From Candidatus Caccomonas pullistercoris (GTDB lineage Bacteria > Bacteroidota > Bacteroidia > Bacteroidales > Bacteroidaceae): a stretch of 33,981 nt of DNA. This document shows positions 1-8,011 of the stretch, one piece after another. The notes beneath the pieces were generated by a model. That model was not told the DNA's origin, did no database searches, and saw nothing but the letters and a program-made list of their open reading frames with translations. The translations under genes and the position numbers were made by a program. The stretch spans positions 1-33,981 of the forward strand of contig DVNY01000122.1 of assembly GCA_018714085.1 (NCBI GenBank), given 5' to 3'. The stretch's first letter is position 1. Every line of letters begins with the position of its first letter.

Positions 1-325
1 ACATGAGTTCGAGCCGTTCGGCCCAGATTTCGAGGGTCTCGCGTTGTTTCCCGCTCTTGTCCGTGTAGTTCCGTGTGCGTATTTGTCCCTCAATGAACAC
101 CTTGTCGCCTTTCTTGACGTAGCGTTCTACGGTCTGGGCCAATCCGCGCCATAAGACGACGGTGTGCCATTCTGTCCGGTCGGGCACTTGAACTCCGTTG
201 GGGAGGGTATATCCTTTTTCGGTCGTGGCCAACCTGATTTGGGCCACGGCGACACCGTTGTCGATGTAGCGGACGTCCGGATCGCGCCCTACGTTGCCGA
301 TAAGAAAAACTTTGTTCAGCGACAT
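1..325 (-). CDS. ssb: Single-stranded DNA-binding protein, C-terminus cut off by the window edge
   Basis: Binds single-stranded DNA during replication, recombination and repair. The 108 visible residues start MSLNKVFLIGNVGRDPDVRY and show the OB-fold pattern of bacterial SSB, including EWHTVVLWRGLAQTVERYVKKG and the basic strand KVFIEGQIRTRNY. The ATG is at 325-323. The reading frame runs off the left end, so roughly the last 40 residues, including the acidic tail that recruits partner proteins, are not seen. It lies 31 bases downstream of the DUF4293 gene on the same strand and may be the last gene of the bamD operon; I see no promoter of its own in the gap. Confidence 0.95.
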   Translation of the reverse strand, partial: MSLNKVFLIGNVGRDPDVRYIDNGVAVAQIRLATTEKGYTLPNGVQVPDRTEWHTVVLWRGLAQTVERYVKKGDKVFIEGQIRTRNYTDKSGKQRETLEIWAERLELM

Positions 326-356
326 GGAGTAGGATGTGGTTGTGTTTCCTGTTTAT

Positions 357-824
357 TCATCGGATGCGGTCTGCTGCACGCACTTTCTCTTCGTCGCTTT
401 TGATGGCTTTGCGGGCCAAGATGACGGACAATAACGCAAAGAACGGAAGCACGATGTACAGCGTTGGGGTGAAAGAGGCCGTCAATTCACGCGACAGGGT
501 GAAGCCATATGCGATGTAGGCGGCATAGTAGAGGATGTAGGCTACGATGGAGAGCGTGCAGAGCGTCATCTGCAATTTCCGGTTGTTATATTTGAATATG
601 CAAAAGACGGGGATGATCACGCAAATCAGCGACAGCAACAAAATCCCCCATGGGAGCGACGGCACGTCGCCCGCCGTTGCCGTGGCCGTGGCTTGGGTGA
701 AAGCTGTGGTGTACATTTCCCACGTTCCGGCTGTTCCTGTGAGATAGGCCAGCGGCGTAAAAAATGCGATGGCCGACAGGACGCCGGCCAACAGCAGGTA
801 GACGCTTTGGATTCTCTGTATCAT
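357..824 (-). CDS. DUF4293 family membrane protein
   Basis: Small integral membrane protein of unknown function, 155 residues, with four predicted membrane helices at about 8-28, 58-77, 87-108 and 119-137 and a charged C-terminal tail (KSDEEKVRAADRIR). The sequence fits DUF4293, a family I know only from Bacteroidota, where it regularly follows the omega-subunit gene. Its start codon overlaps the rpoZ stop by four bases, so the two are probably translationally coupled. The function is not known and the sequence gives no catalytic motif. Confidence 0.9.
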   Translation of the reverse strand: MIQRIQSVYLLLAGVLSAIAFFTPLAYLTGTAGTWEMYTTAFTQATATATAGDVPSLPWGILLLSLICVIIPVFCIFKYNNRKLQMTLCTLSIVAYILYYAAYIAYGFTLSRELTASFTPTLYIVLPFFALLSVILARKAIKSDEEKVRAADRIR

Positions 825-1168
825 AACGACGCCTGACCGATTTTCTCTTTTTCCTTGGCTGGGTTGCGGTAGTAAACGCGTCCCCTCAAGAATTCATCAG
901 CAGCTATGAGTGTCGGCTTCGGAAGCTTCTCGTAGTAGCGCGAAATCTCGATTTGTTCGCGGTTTTCGAACGTTTCTTCGAGGTTGTCACTCGTGGAAGC
1001 GAATTCTTTCAGCTTTTTCGACAGGTCTTCTTTCATCTGAGAGGCAATCTGGTTGGCCCGCTTCGACATGATGACAACGCTTTCGTAGATGTTGCCGGTC
1101 TCTTCGCAGAAATCCATCAGGTTGTGGGTCACCGTGTTGGTGGGGGCTTTGCTTTTCTTGTAGTCCAT
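821..1168 (-). CDS. rpoZ: DNA-directed RNA polymerase omega subunit, Bacteroidetes Rpb6-like type
   Basis: Small subunit that helps assembly and stability of RNA polymerase. The protein has 115 residues. The Rpb6/omega core is visible around residues 27-50 (NIYESVVIMSKRANQIASQM), which matches the conserved omega helix with its AxxRAxQI pattern. The Bacteroidetes form has an extra acidic/basic insertion and a tail rich in Lys and Glu, as here. It sits 14 bases after bamD and overlaps the DUF4293 gene by four bases. The order bamD-rpoZ-DUF4293 is the usual one in Bacteroidales and supports the assignment. Confidence 0.9.
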   Translation of the reverse strand: MDYKKSKAPTNTVTHNLMDFCEETGNIYESVVIMSKRANQIASQMKEDLSKKLKEFASTSDNLEETFENREQIEISRYYEKLPKPTLIAADEFLRGRVYYRNPAKEKEKIGQASL

Positions 1169-1182
1169 ATGGCGTTTGTAAG

Positions 1183-2019
1183 TTATTCTTCTTCGTCGTT
1201 GACGTAGGGGGAGGCTTGTTCAAAGAGCTTTTGGGCTTCGCCCATGTACTTCGATTCGGGGTATTCGTTCGTGAAGCCGTAATACTCGTCGATGGCGTTG
1301 TGGTAGCGCTCTTCTTTCTTTTCTTCCACGCTTTGGCGGGCTAATTCGAATTTGGCCCGGAGCACGAGGATGGCGAAATCTTCGCGGCGGTTTGAGAACG
1401 GGTAATCTTTCAGGGCGTTTTCTGCCGTGACGATGCAGGCTTGGTAGTTGCTTCCGCCGTTGGTGCAGTTGCCGAAATAACTGCCAAGGTCATAGTAGAG
1501 CTTGGCAGACATATATTCCTTTTCCACCAGCTTGTCTTGCAGGGCAAAGATCATTTGTTGTGCACTCTCGCGGAGCTTGCTTTCCGGGTAGGCGTCTAAA
1601 AAGCCTTGGAATTCGGAAATGGCTTCATAGGTGGCCGATTGGTCGAGCTTGGGTTCGGGCGTGCATTCGTAGAGCGCTTTCCCTGCATAGAAGCGGGCTT
1701 CTTCCACGAGGTAGCCTTTGGGATAGGTCTCGTAGAACTTGCGGAACACCGAAGCCGCGGCGTCGTAGTTCTGTGCCTGGTAATGGCTCATGCCCAGCAG
1801 GAAAAGCGATTCTTCGCCCTTGTCCGTTCCTTTCAGCATGGCGATCACTTCCTGGAACAACGTCGCGGCGCGGTTCGACTGGCCTTCTGCCAGATATTGT
1901 TTGGCTACTTCATATTTATAGTCGTAGTCGTTGGTCCTCATTACTTCGTTGTAGTTACTGCAAGCGGAGAATGAGAGGACAAGCGCGCAGGCAAGGAAAT
2001 ATAGTGTCGCTTTTTTCAT
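1183..2019 (-). CDS. bamD: Outer membrane protein assembly factor BamD (TPR lipoprotein)
   Basis: Lipoprotein partner of BamA in the machine that folds beta-barrel proteins into the outer membrane. The 278-residue protein begins with a lipoprotein signal peptide ending FSAC, giving a lipidated Cys at position 20. Tandem TPR-like helical repeats follow from about 30 to 260, including LAEGQSNRAATLFQEVIAML and YDAAASVFRKFYETYPKG, typical of BamD/YfiO. Length and order agree with Bacteroidales BamD. A promoter with a -7 box at 2036-2043 sits just upstream, so it heads the bamD-rpoZ-DUF4293 operon. Confidence 0.92.
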   Translation of the reverse strand: MKKATLYFLACALVLSFSACSNYNEVMRTNDYDYKYEVAKQYLAEGQSNRAATLFQEVIAMLKGTDKGEESLFLLGMSHYQAQNYDAAASVFRKFYETYPKGYLVEEARFYAGKALYECTPEPKLDQSATYEAISEFQGFLDAYPESKLRESAQQMIFALQDKLVEKEYMSAKLYYDLGSYFGNCTNGGSNYQACIVTAENALKDYPFSNRREDFAILVLRAKFELARQSVEEKKEERYHNAIDEYYGFTNEYPESKYMGEAQKLFEQASPYVNDEEE

Positions 2020-2035
2020 TACCGGTAATTTGCCG

Positions 2036-2067
2036 CAAAGTTAGCAATTCCCGGTGGGATGAGCAAC
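2036..2067 (-). promoter_or_regulatory. Bacteroidetes-type promoter of bamD operon
   Basis: On the minus strand TAACTTTG (2043-2036) matches the -7 consensus TAnnTTTG exactly, and GTTG (2067-2064) is one base off the -33 consensus TTTG, with a 20-base spacer. The expected transcript start is near 2029, only about ten bases before the bamD ATG, so the leader would be very short. Confidence 0.7.
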
Positions 2068-2104
2068 TGCCAGCCTGAATTTTATGATTATTCACGCTGG
2101 CAGT
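2066..2104. terminator. Long hairpin between acyltransferase gene and bamD
   Basis: Arms ACTGCCAGC (2066-2074) and GCTGGCAGT (2096-2104) pair perfectly. After a single C/C mismatch, TGAAT (2076-2080) pairs with ATTCA (2090-2094), leaving a nine-base loop. It lies just after the acyltransferase stop and just before the bamD promoter. There is no T-run on either side, so it may be a weak terminator for the acyltransferase transcript or a regulatory hairpin; it touches the -33 element. Confidence 0.5.
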
Positions 2105-2136
2105 GCCGTTCTTCGTTAGGGCATTGTGCCCATGGC

Positions 2137-3282
2137 TTATTTCCGGTTCATGAACCGGCGCGTCAGCCAGCGGCGTACCGGCTCGTCGTATAATTTCAGG
2201 ATGGCATAGGTCAGCGCGATGCTGCCGAAGAACAGCAGCAGGGCTATGGGCCAGACTTCGGCAAAAGTCCGCTTTTCGCTGCCGCTCCATGTCCAAGCGT
2301 AGAAAAGGTAGGCGAAAGGATAGTGAACGACATAAATGGGATAAGAAATATCGCCCAAAAATTTGCAGAAGCCCGCCGTCGTCTGGTCGGTCGCCTTGCC
2401 CGAAGCGCCGAGGTAGACCAGGCAAGGGAAGAGGATGATGACGCAGACCGCGTCGTAAAGTCCGTTGAGCCAATAGGCATCAGCGCCCCAGTGAGGCAGG
2501 GCGAGCAAGACGATGACCGCCCCACTGCATATCCAGAAAGCGCCGCGCACGTGGACTGGCTTGAATATGCGTGACATCAGCAGGCCGATGCAGAATGCGA
2601 AGAGCAGGCGCAGCAGGCCGCCGACCAGGTTGTTGTCAATCAAGGACCAGCCCACGCCCAAATGGCCGTAGCCGGAGAAATTGCCGACGGCAAAGACCGC
2701 AAGGCCGGCGCCGAAGAGCACGACGCAGGCGGTGAGCGCCTTTGTGCTCATGCGGCGGAAGAAGAAGGCATAGAGGATGTTGCCGATATATTCGAAGAAT
2801 AGCGACCAGTTGGGGCCGTTCAGGGGGAACATCTCGTTATTGCCGCGCACATCGGCTCCCGTCCCGGGCAAGACGGGAAGCAGGAACAGGTTGAGCAGCA
2901 TGGCCAGCATGATCATTGATGTAGCCACATGCGTGCTGTCCCACCTGACACAGCCTTGGATGCAGTAAGCCACGACGCCGAGCACGACACCCATGACAAC
3001 CATGGGGTGCAGGCGGATCAGGCGTCGCTTGAAAAAGCTTTTCGTCGTCAGGCTTGTTTTCCAACGGTCGTCGTAAGCATAACCGATGACGAAGCCCGAT
3101 AGGATGAAAAAGAAGTCAACGGCAAGATAGCCGTGGTTGACCTGCTGGTCGACAGGGCTGGTGGCGAATGCTTCGAAGATGTGGTACCAGATGACAACGA
3201 GTGCCGCCACGCCGCGCAGGCCGTCGAGGAGCTCATAGTGGGGCTTGCTGTCGGCAAATGCGGCCGAAGAGATGTTTTGCAT
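2137..3282 (-). CDS. Acyltransferase family 3 (OafA/YrhL-like) membrane protein
   Basis: Multi-pass inner-membrane enzyme of the acyltransferase-3 family, which moves acyl groups (often acetyl) onto sugars or lipids of the cell surface. In the 381-residue protein, LLDGLRGVAALVVIWYHIF (18-36) carries the family motif with the likely catalytic His34, and DFFFILSGFVIGYAY follows. About ten hydrophobic helices fill the rest. I chose the ATG at 3282 and not the in-frame ATG at 3351, because a promoter -7 box lies between them (3329-3336) and the extra 23 residues do not look like the family. The substrate cannot be told. The aminosugar module upstream suggests, but does not prove, a surface polysaccharide target. 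Confidence 0.88.
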   Translation of the reverse strand: MQNISSAAFADSKPHYELLDGLRGVAALVVIWYHIFEAFATSPVDQQVNHGYLAVDFFFILSGFVIGYAYDDRWKTSLTTKSFFKRRLIRLHPMVVMGVVLGVVAYCIQGCVRWDSTHVATSMIMLAMLLNLFLLPVLPGTGADVRGNNEMFPLNGPNWSLFFEYIGNILYAFFFRRMSTKALTACVVLFGAGLAVFAVGNFSGYGHLGVGWSLIDNNLVGGLLRLLFAFCIGLLMSRIFKPVHVRGAFWICSGAVIVLLALPHWGADAYWLNGLYDAVCVIILFPCLVYLGASGKATDQTTAGFCKFLGDISYPIYVVHYPFAYLFYAWTWSGSEKRTFAEVWPIALLLFFGSIALTYAILKLYDEPVRRWLTRRFMNRK

Positions 3283-3328
3283 AGGGTTTGGTGTTTGGAT
3301 GTGCGTAATTGCGTTTACTTTTTGCCTG

Positions 3329-3356
3329 CAAAAGTACGCATATCGCAGCATTCAAA
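3329..3356 (-). promoter_or_regulatory. Promoter of acyltransferase gene
   Basis: Minus-strand TACTTTTG (3336-3329) fits TAnnTTTG. TTTG at 3356-3353 could be the -33 element, but the spacer is 16 bases, shorter than the usual 19-21. It lies about 45 bases before the ATG at 3282 and inside the longer alternative reading frame, which argues for the shorter start. Confidence 0.6.
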
Positions 3357-3425
3357 AATTGACCTAAGGCAAAAATCCTTTCATGCAGTCAGAATGGCCG
3401 TCGTCCGTTCCCGTCCGTCCGTCGC

Positions 3426-4034
3426 TCAGTTGCCACCATGCCTTCCGGCGTTGTGCAGGCAGCTTCGCCCGTTGCGCTGTGCGCGCAAGCGGCTGAGGGT
3501 TGACGGCGTGATGCCGAGGTAGGAGGCTATGTATCCGAGGTTCACGCGCCGGCAAATGTCTGGGAATTGTTCAACGAAACTCATGTATCGTTCACGTGCA
3601 GACAGCGTGAGGCGTTCCTTGTGCGAGCGGTGTAGCCGCCGGTATTCGTTTTGATGGATGATGCGGCCCCAGTTGGCCAACTCAATGTTGTGATGGAACA
3701 GGTCGAGCAGGTCGGTGAGGCTGATTCGGTAAGCCTCGGTGTCTTCGAGCGTTTCGACGTATTCCTGGCTTGGCTGGCCATAATAGAGCTCGTCCATGCT
3801 GAACAAGATGTCGCCTTCTGAGGAGAACGATGTGGTGACCTCTTCTCCGTCGACCACCCAGAAAGATCGTGTCAGGCCTTTCTCGATGAAGTAGGCCGCA
3901 CGTGCGTGGCGGTGTGCCTGTACCAAGAGGGTGCGTTTGGGTATCATGCAATGTGTCACGCACTCTTTCAGGGTCTTGGCGGTCGTTTCGGACAGCGGAT
4001 AAAGCGAATTGATCTTTTTCAGGATGGCTTCCAT
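3426..4034 (-). CDS. Crp/Fnr-family transcriptional regulator
   Basis: Predicted DNA-binding regulator of 202 residues with an N-terminal cyclic-nucleotide-binding-like beta roll (about 25-115, with EKGLTRSFWVVDGEEVTTSF and EGDILFSM) and a C-terminal helix-turn-helix at about 163-187 (VNLGYIASYLGITPSTLSRL). The beta roll has no clear phosphate-binding cassette, so the ligand is probably not cAMP; there is also no Fnr-type cysteine cluster. Bacteroidales genomes carry many such short regulators of unknown signal. It lies between the aminosugar module and the acyltransferase gene on the same strand, so those genes are possible targets. I see no clear promoter. Confidence 0.88.
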   Translation of the reverse strand: MEAILKKINSLYPLSETTAKTLKECVTHCMIPKRTLLVQAHRHARAAYFIEKGLTRSFWVVDGEEVTTSFSSEGDILFSMDELYYGQPSQEYVETLEDTEAYRISLTDLLDLFHHNIELANWGRIIHQNEYRRLHRSHKERLTLSARERYMSFVEQFPDICRRVNLGYIASYLGITPSTLSRLRAQRNGRSCLHNAGRHGGN

Positions 4035-4061
4035 CGTTTTGATGTTCTGGCATTTTGTCGA

Positions 4062-4088
4062 CCCGGCGTGACTGGCTGTCCGGCCGGG
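4062..4088. terminator. GC-rich hairpin after the glycosyltransferase gene
   Basis: CCCGGC (4062-4067) pairs with GCCGGG (4083-4088) across a 15-base loop in the gap between the glycosyltransferase stop and the regulator start. No T-run follows on the minus strand (TCGACAAAATG), so termination would be partial at best. Confidence 0.3.
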
Positions 4089-4144
4089 CTGACGGGCACT
4101 TCCTTCCTAAATGACACGGATTCGAAAAGCTTCGATGGACGGAC

Positions 4145-4954
4145 TTATTTTGTGCGTTTCATGTATCGGATGCCCTCGGCGAGGTGATGCATCATGGGCC
4201 AGAAGTGGCACAGGCCGTTGATTGAGGATTGTATGGCAAACTTTGCGCAGGCGAGCCATGCACGGTTGCCCATGCGGTAGTAGGTCATGGCGCCCCGGCT
4301 GCGCTGGACGCCAGCGTCGACGTAGACCATTTTCTTTTTCAACATGGTGGAGGTCTCGACGGTGCGCGCGGGGAAGTATTTCATCCGCAGTCCGGCCCGG
4401 AGAGCGTCTTCGAGCCAGATTTCTTCTTCTCCGCACGTGAGGAACTGGGTGCCGAGACCGAAACGTTCGTCGAAGCGGATGACACCTTGGATAGCTTTTC
4501 GGCGACAAACCATCTCGATGGCTGAGATGGAGTAGGTCAGCGTGGTGCGGCGGTCGTACGTGAACGGCGCGTCGGGATATTCTTTCAGTGGCTTCCCCGT
4601 GTAGGTGGTGGCTTGGAAGAATGCCACGTCGATGTCGTTGGCGTCGAATGTGTGGACAATCTGCTCGTAAGCATCGGGGAGCAGGCGGGTATCGTCGTCG
4701 GCGAACATGACGAGGTCGCTTGTGGCCTTTTCCAGCGCATTGTTGCGGTTGCATGAGAGGCCTTGTCCGTTGAGCGTGTAGAACGAAACGTCAGCGCGTT
4801 CTTTCAAGACCGGTGGAACAAGGTCGAGGTAGCGGTCGTCGGTGTATTGGAAAGAGACGATGTAGTGGATTTCCTCACGTGGCGGCATGAGGATGTCGCT
4901 GACCCGTACGATTCCTTTGTTGAGCGTACATATCAGGATATCAATCGTTTTCAT
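4145..4954 (-). CDS. Family 2 glycosyltransferase (GT-A fold)
   Basis: Predicted cytoplasmic sugar transferase, 269 residues. It opens with [11 protein letters not shown], the usual first strand of GT2 enzymes. [20 protein letters not shown] leads into the metal- and nucleotide-binding DDD at 86-88 (MFADDDTRL). A C-terminal stretch with weak hydrophobicity (about 225-255) may touch the membrane, but no clear helix pair is seen. Its start overlaps the end of the aminotransferase gene by 14 bases, so the two are likely coupled, and it probably transfers the sugar made by that module. Donor and acceptor cannot be read from sequence. Confidence 0.88.
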   Translation of the reverse strand: MKTIDILICTLNKGIVRVSDILMPPREEIHYIVSFQYTDDRYLDLVPPVLKERADVSFYTLNGQGLSCNRNNALEKATSDLVMFADDDTRLLPDAYEQIVHTFDANDIDVAFFQATTYTGKPLKEYPDAPFTYDRRTTLTYSISAIEMVCRRKAIQGVIRFDERFGLGTQFLTCGEEEIWLEDALRAGLRMKYFPARTVETSTMLKKKMVYVDAGVQRSRGAMTYYRMGNRAWLACAKFAIQSSINGLCHFWPMMHHLAEGIRYMKRTK

Positions 4955-6059
4955 AGGTGTATTGGTTTATTAGTTCAACAATTTTTCGGGTGTGTTCTAA
5001 TGGCTGCACGGGGCTTATGGGCAGGCTGAGCTCGCATTGGGCGAAACTTTCAGCCTGAGGATAGTGCAGGGCGTTGTATGGGGCAAAGGCTTTCTGCTTA
5101 TGGACGGGGATGGGGTAGTGGACGAGCGTCTGCACCCCGTGTCGCGACAGATAGTGTTGCAGGTCGTCGCGGTGGCGGCAGAATACAGGGAATATGTGGT
5201 GGACGCAACTCTCGCCCGGAGCGTAGTCAAGCGTCCACACCTCGGGGCTGCGTGTGATATGGCGGGCATAATAGTCAGCCACTTCGCGCCGCAGGGCATT
5301 GTCCGTGTCCAGCCAAGGGAGCTTTACGGAGAGTATGCTGGCTTGCAACTCGTCGAGCCTGCTGTTCGTGCCCGGCCAGAGATGTTCATACTTTCGTTGG
5401 CTACCGTAGTTCGCGAGGGCACGGATACGTTTGGCCAGTTCTTCGTCGTTCGTCGTCACGGCTCCGCCGTCGCCCAGTGCACCCAAATTCTTACCAGGAT
5501 AGAAACTGAATCCGGCCGCGTCGCCCAATGCTCCGGCGCGGTGTCCGCCATGTTGGGCCCCGTGGGCTTGTGCCGCGTCTTCAATGATGCGCAGGCCGTG
5601 GTCGCGGGCAAGCTCACGGAGAGGCTCCATGTCGCAGGTTTGGCCGTAGAGGTGGACGGGGATGATGGCGCGGGTGCGTGGTGTGATGGCTTGTTCGGCC
5701 GAACGCGGGTCAATCAGTGGGGCGTCGGGGCGGATGTCAGCCAATGCGAGCGTCAGTCCTGCTGCTGCGACTGCTTCTGCCGTCGCCACGAACGTGAATG
5801 CCGGAACGATGACCTCGCATGTGTCGTCCCATCCATAGAGCTGCTTCATCGCTTTCAGGATGAGCGTGAGGGCATCCAGCCCGTTGCCGACGCCGACGCA
5901 GTGGCGCACGCCGCAATATGAGGCAAACGCTCGCTCAAAACGTTGCTGCTCGGGCCCGTTGATGTAAAAGCCGGATGCCAACGTGCGTTTGACGGCCTCA
6001 CTGAGTTGCGGCTCGAACCGGGCGGTCACTTTCTGCATGTCAATATATGGGATTTCCAT
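4941..6059 (-). CDS. DegT/DnrJ/EryC1/StrS-family sugar aminotransferase (FdtB-like)
   Basis: PLP-dependent enzyme that converts a nucleotide-linked keto sugar to an amino sugar. The 372-residue length is normal for the family. EDAAQAHGA (160-168) contains the Asp that binds the PLP ring nitrogen, and [15 protein letters not shown] (186-200) contains the PLP-binding Lys190. Placed directly after a WxcM/FdtA-like cupin and an acyltransferase, it most likely acts as a dTDP-3-keto-6-deoxyhexose 3-transaminase, making a Fuc3N- or Qui3N-type sugar. That substrate is inferred from the neighbours. It follows the acyltransferase gene by 11 bases and overlaps the glycosyltransferase by 14. Confidence 0.92.
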   Translation of the reverse strand: MEIPYIDMQKVTARFEPQLSEAVKRTLASGFYINGPEQQRFERAFASYCGVRHCVGVGNGLDALTLILKAMKQLYGWDDTCEVIVPAFTFVATAEAVAAAGLTLALADIRPDAPLIDPRSAEQAITPRTRAIIPVHLYGQTCDMEPLRELARDHGLRIIEDAAQAHGAQHGGHRAGALGDAAGFSFYPGKNLGALGDGGAVTTNDEELAKRIRALANYGSQRKYEHLWPGTNSRLDELQASILSVKLPWLDTDNALRREVADYYARHITRSPEVWTLDYAPGESCVHHIFPVFCRHRDDLQHYLSRHGVQTLVHYPIPVHKQKAFAPYNALHYPQAESFAQCELSLPISPVQPLEHTRKIVELINQYTYEND

Positions 6060-6070
6060 GGGCGTGGAAG

Positions 6071-7030
6071 TTAAAGGTCGAGGGTGTAAGTGTCATAGCA
6101 TACGGCCCGCCCGCCGAATTCTTGCTTCTGGGTGAGCAGGCCGTCGTTGAGGACCGTGCCGCCCTGTTCGGTCGAAATCCCGAAATCGAAGAACCTGCGG
6201 CCGCCGAAGTCTTTTCGTAGCAACTCTTCAAAGAGCATGTCGAGCGCTCCGCACCGGCGGCCTTCTTCGTTGGTGGCAATGTATTGGGCGTGCACGGCCA
6301 TAGGGGTGAGGTAGAGGAGTGTGCCGCCCAGCATCGCAGTGTCGGGCCTGTGTATGGTCCAAAGCCTGATCTCTGAGGGGTGAAGGCTTTGAAGGCGGGT
6401 TATTTCGTTCACGCTGTGAACAGGCTTCGTTTGATGCCGGCAGGCCAGCGTCTGTGTGAGGATTGTCCAGTATTCGGCCAAGGCTCCGGGGGCGTCGGCG
6501 TCATGTCCTTTCACGATGAGTCCGGCGCGTTCGGCTTTCCGGCATCCACGCAGACGGCGGGCGGACAGGGGCAGGGGAGCACGCAGGTCGACGGCCGACG
6601 AGATGGCACGGGCTGTCAGCCTCGCGTTCCGTCGCGTGAGGGCGTATAGGTCCTCGTCGGAAGGATACACATTATAAATATAAGGGACTTTCTTGTAGAC
6701 GAGCCGTGTGGCGCCTGACTGCTTGTAATGCGCGGTTATTAGGGCAAAAATTTCGTCTACTGCGTCATAGGTCAGGTCGCGCCGCATGACGAGGCCGCCG
6801 TAGGTGAGCCCTTGGTGCGACCATACGGTCTGCGTGTCCGCGTCGTAGTTGGCGGGGAACAGTGCGGCCGTGTGGCCACGGCTGTCGGTGAAGACCAGTG
6901 AGCAGTCCGCGAAACGGTCGTTGTGGTAGTCCATATACGACCGCCGGAACAGGAATGTCCCGTTTCTCGCCCCGTCAGCCAGTCGGTTCCAGTCGGCGGC
7001 CCAGTCCGGTGTGTAGCTTATAACGCGCAT
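6071..7030 (-). CDS. GNAT/FemAB-like N-acyltransferase
   Basis: Predicted cytoplasmic acyltransferase of 319 residues. The first half ([17 protein letters not shown], then [20 protein letters not shown]) and the second half ([20 protein letters not shown], then [12 protein letters not shown]) fit the large double-GNAT proteins often annotated just as GNAT family in Bacteroides sugar loci. I chose ATG 7030, which overlaps the cupin gene by 13 bases; a longer frame from 7138 would lie almost wholly inside that gene. In fdt clusters the third enzyme is usually a left-handed beta-helix acetyltransferase (FdtC). This unrelated protein may replace it and acylate the amino sugar, but that is inference. 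Confidence 0.8.
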   Translation of the reverse strand: MRVISYTPDWAADWNRLADGARNGTFLFRRSYMDYHNDRFADCSLVFTDSRGHTAALFPANYDADTQTVWSHQGLTYGGLVMRRDLTYDAVDEIFALITAHYKQSGATRLVYKKVPYIYNVYPSDEDLYALTRRNARLTARAISSAVDLRAPLPLSARRLRGCRKAERAGLIVKGHDADAPGALAEYWTILTQTLACRHQTKPVHSVNEITRLQSLHPSEIRLWTIHRPDTAMLGGTLLYLTPMAVHAQYIATNEEGRRCGALDMLFEELLRKDFGGRRFFDFGISTEQGGTVLNDGLLTQKQEFGGRAVCYDTYTLDL

Positions 7031-7434
7031 TCGTGCTTGAACGATAGGAAATTGTTGATATATCCTGCGGGAGTATAAGGTTCTGACGCAAAGCACAGAC
7101 ATACCGTTCCGGGAGCGAAATTGCGGAGTTCGCACCAACTCATCGCAGGGATAAACAATCCTGTGTCGGGACTGTCAAGCCGGAAGGAGAACGAGCGTCC
7201 GTCGCGCAACACCAGACCGATGTCGAAGGAGCCGGTGACGGGAACGATGACTTCGGCACACGTCCGGTGGGCATGTGCGCCGCGCGCCGCGCCGCCAGGC
7301 GTGTGATGAATCCAGAAAACCCGTTTGATCTCGAATGGGAGTTGTGCGTTCTCGACAAACGTGAGCGAACCGCGCCGGTCCGTGCATGTGGTGAAATCAA
7401 TCAGCAGTTTTTGTTCGTCGTGTACGTTATCCAT
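7018..7434 (-). CDS. WxcM-like cupin, probable nucleotide-sugar 3,4-ketoisomerase (FdtA-like)
   Basis: Small cupin of 138 residues. RGAHAHRTCAEV (51-62) is the hallmark of FdtA/WxcM isomerases, with the likely catalytic His54 and His56, and the sheet strands FDIGLVLRDGRSFSF and GLFIPAMSWCELRNF follow. FdtA converts dTDP-4-keto-6-deoxyglucose to the 3-keto isomer, which the aminotransferase further on could then use. It is the first gene of the four-gene module and has a promoter -7 box at 7461-7468. No RmlA/RmlB genes lie in the window, so the dTDP-4-keto substrate must come from elsewhere. Confidence 0.88.
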   Translation of the reverse strand: MDNVHDEQKLLIDFTTCTDRRGSLTFVENAQLPFEIKRVFWIHHTPGGAARGAHAHRTCAEVIVPVTGSFDIGLVLRDGRSFSFRLDSPDTGLFIPAMSWCELRNFAPGTVCLCFASEPYTPAGYINNFLSFKHECAL

Positions 7435-7821
7435 TCTTTATAGTTTCCTCTTAATTTGTACAAAATTATTTATTCGTGCTTTCCCAGCCGCTTTTCTTCT
7501 GTCTAAGACTTTCTATTAAACATAATACCGATTATAATTTTTCGTGTTCGCGGGATTTGGAGGGTTTCAAGCTCCATACGTAAGGTTCACCCGCGGTGAG
7601 GAAAACACGCGGAGCTGCCTGACTGGCTTGTCCGGTTGTGGTCGTTTCAACTCTTTGTTCGCAAGTTCGTATTGACATGGCTTTCTGTCTTTTCCACAAC
7701 AGTGACAGTCACGACGGGAGCAGTCTCAGAAAATCCTGTCGCTGCGCCTGTTAAAGCAGCACAATTGTTAACGGACTAAAAAATCATGTCCAATCATCCT
7801 CCTTAGTGCGATAGATTTTAG
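7435..7821. other. Gene-free stretch between divergent units
   Basis: Divergent intergenic DNA between the aminosugar module (minus) and tkt (plus). Both strands lack a convincing reading frame or tRNA. It holds the minus-strand -7 box at 7461-7468 and small inverted repeats only (for instance GTGAC-A-GTCAC near 7708). Otherwise I see nothing in it. Confidence 0.5.
7461..7468 (-). promoter_or_regulatory. -7 box of the aminosugar module
   Basis: Minus-strand TAATTTTG fits TAnnTTTG and lies about 27 bases before the cupin ATG. No TTTG is seen at the -33 position, so the promoter may be weak or need an activator. Confidence 0.55.
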
Positions 7822-7829
7822 TATATTTG
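7822..7829 (+). promoter_or_regulatory. -7 box of tkt-rpiB
   Basis: TATATTTG fits TAnnTTTG exactly. No good -33 TTTG is seen. The predicted transcript start near 7836 leaves a leader of about 175 bases before the tkt ATG at 8012. Confidence 0.6.
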
Positions 7830-7858
7830 CGGTCAATAACCTGTTTTAGGCTAAGCAA

Positions 7859-7894
7859 GCGTGCATTCTATGCACACAAGGCGTGCATGTGTGC
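7859..7894 (+). repeat. GTGCAT repeats with alternative pairings in the tkt leader
   Basis: GCGTGCAT occurs twice (7859-7866 and 7881-7888, 22 bases apart). ATGCAC at 7870-7875 can pair with GTGCAT of either copy, and GCACAC (7872-7877) can also pair with GTGTGC (7889-7894). The stems are short (six pairs). It may be an RNA switch, a protein-binding site or chance. Confidence 0.4.
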
Positions 7895-8011
7895 CATGTT
7901 GGCGAATGGCCGAGTTATGGCATCGGTCACAAGCCTGGAAAGCGAAACGTAATAAAACCTACAATAAATAATAACACCTCTGTCATTCGTTTGACAACAA
8001 CAAAAATTCTG

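Noticed and set aside
7549-7610. Possible tRNA from a TTCAAGCTCC- and GGTTCACCC-like segment
   Set aside because: No acceptor stem, anticodon arm or proper T-loop can be drawn.
7883-8011. 43-residue N-terminal extension of transketolase
   Set aside because: The added residues do not fit the family, and ATG 8012 gives the normal start.
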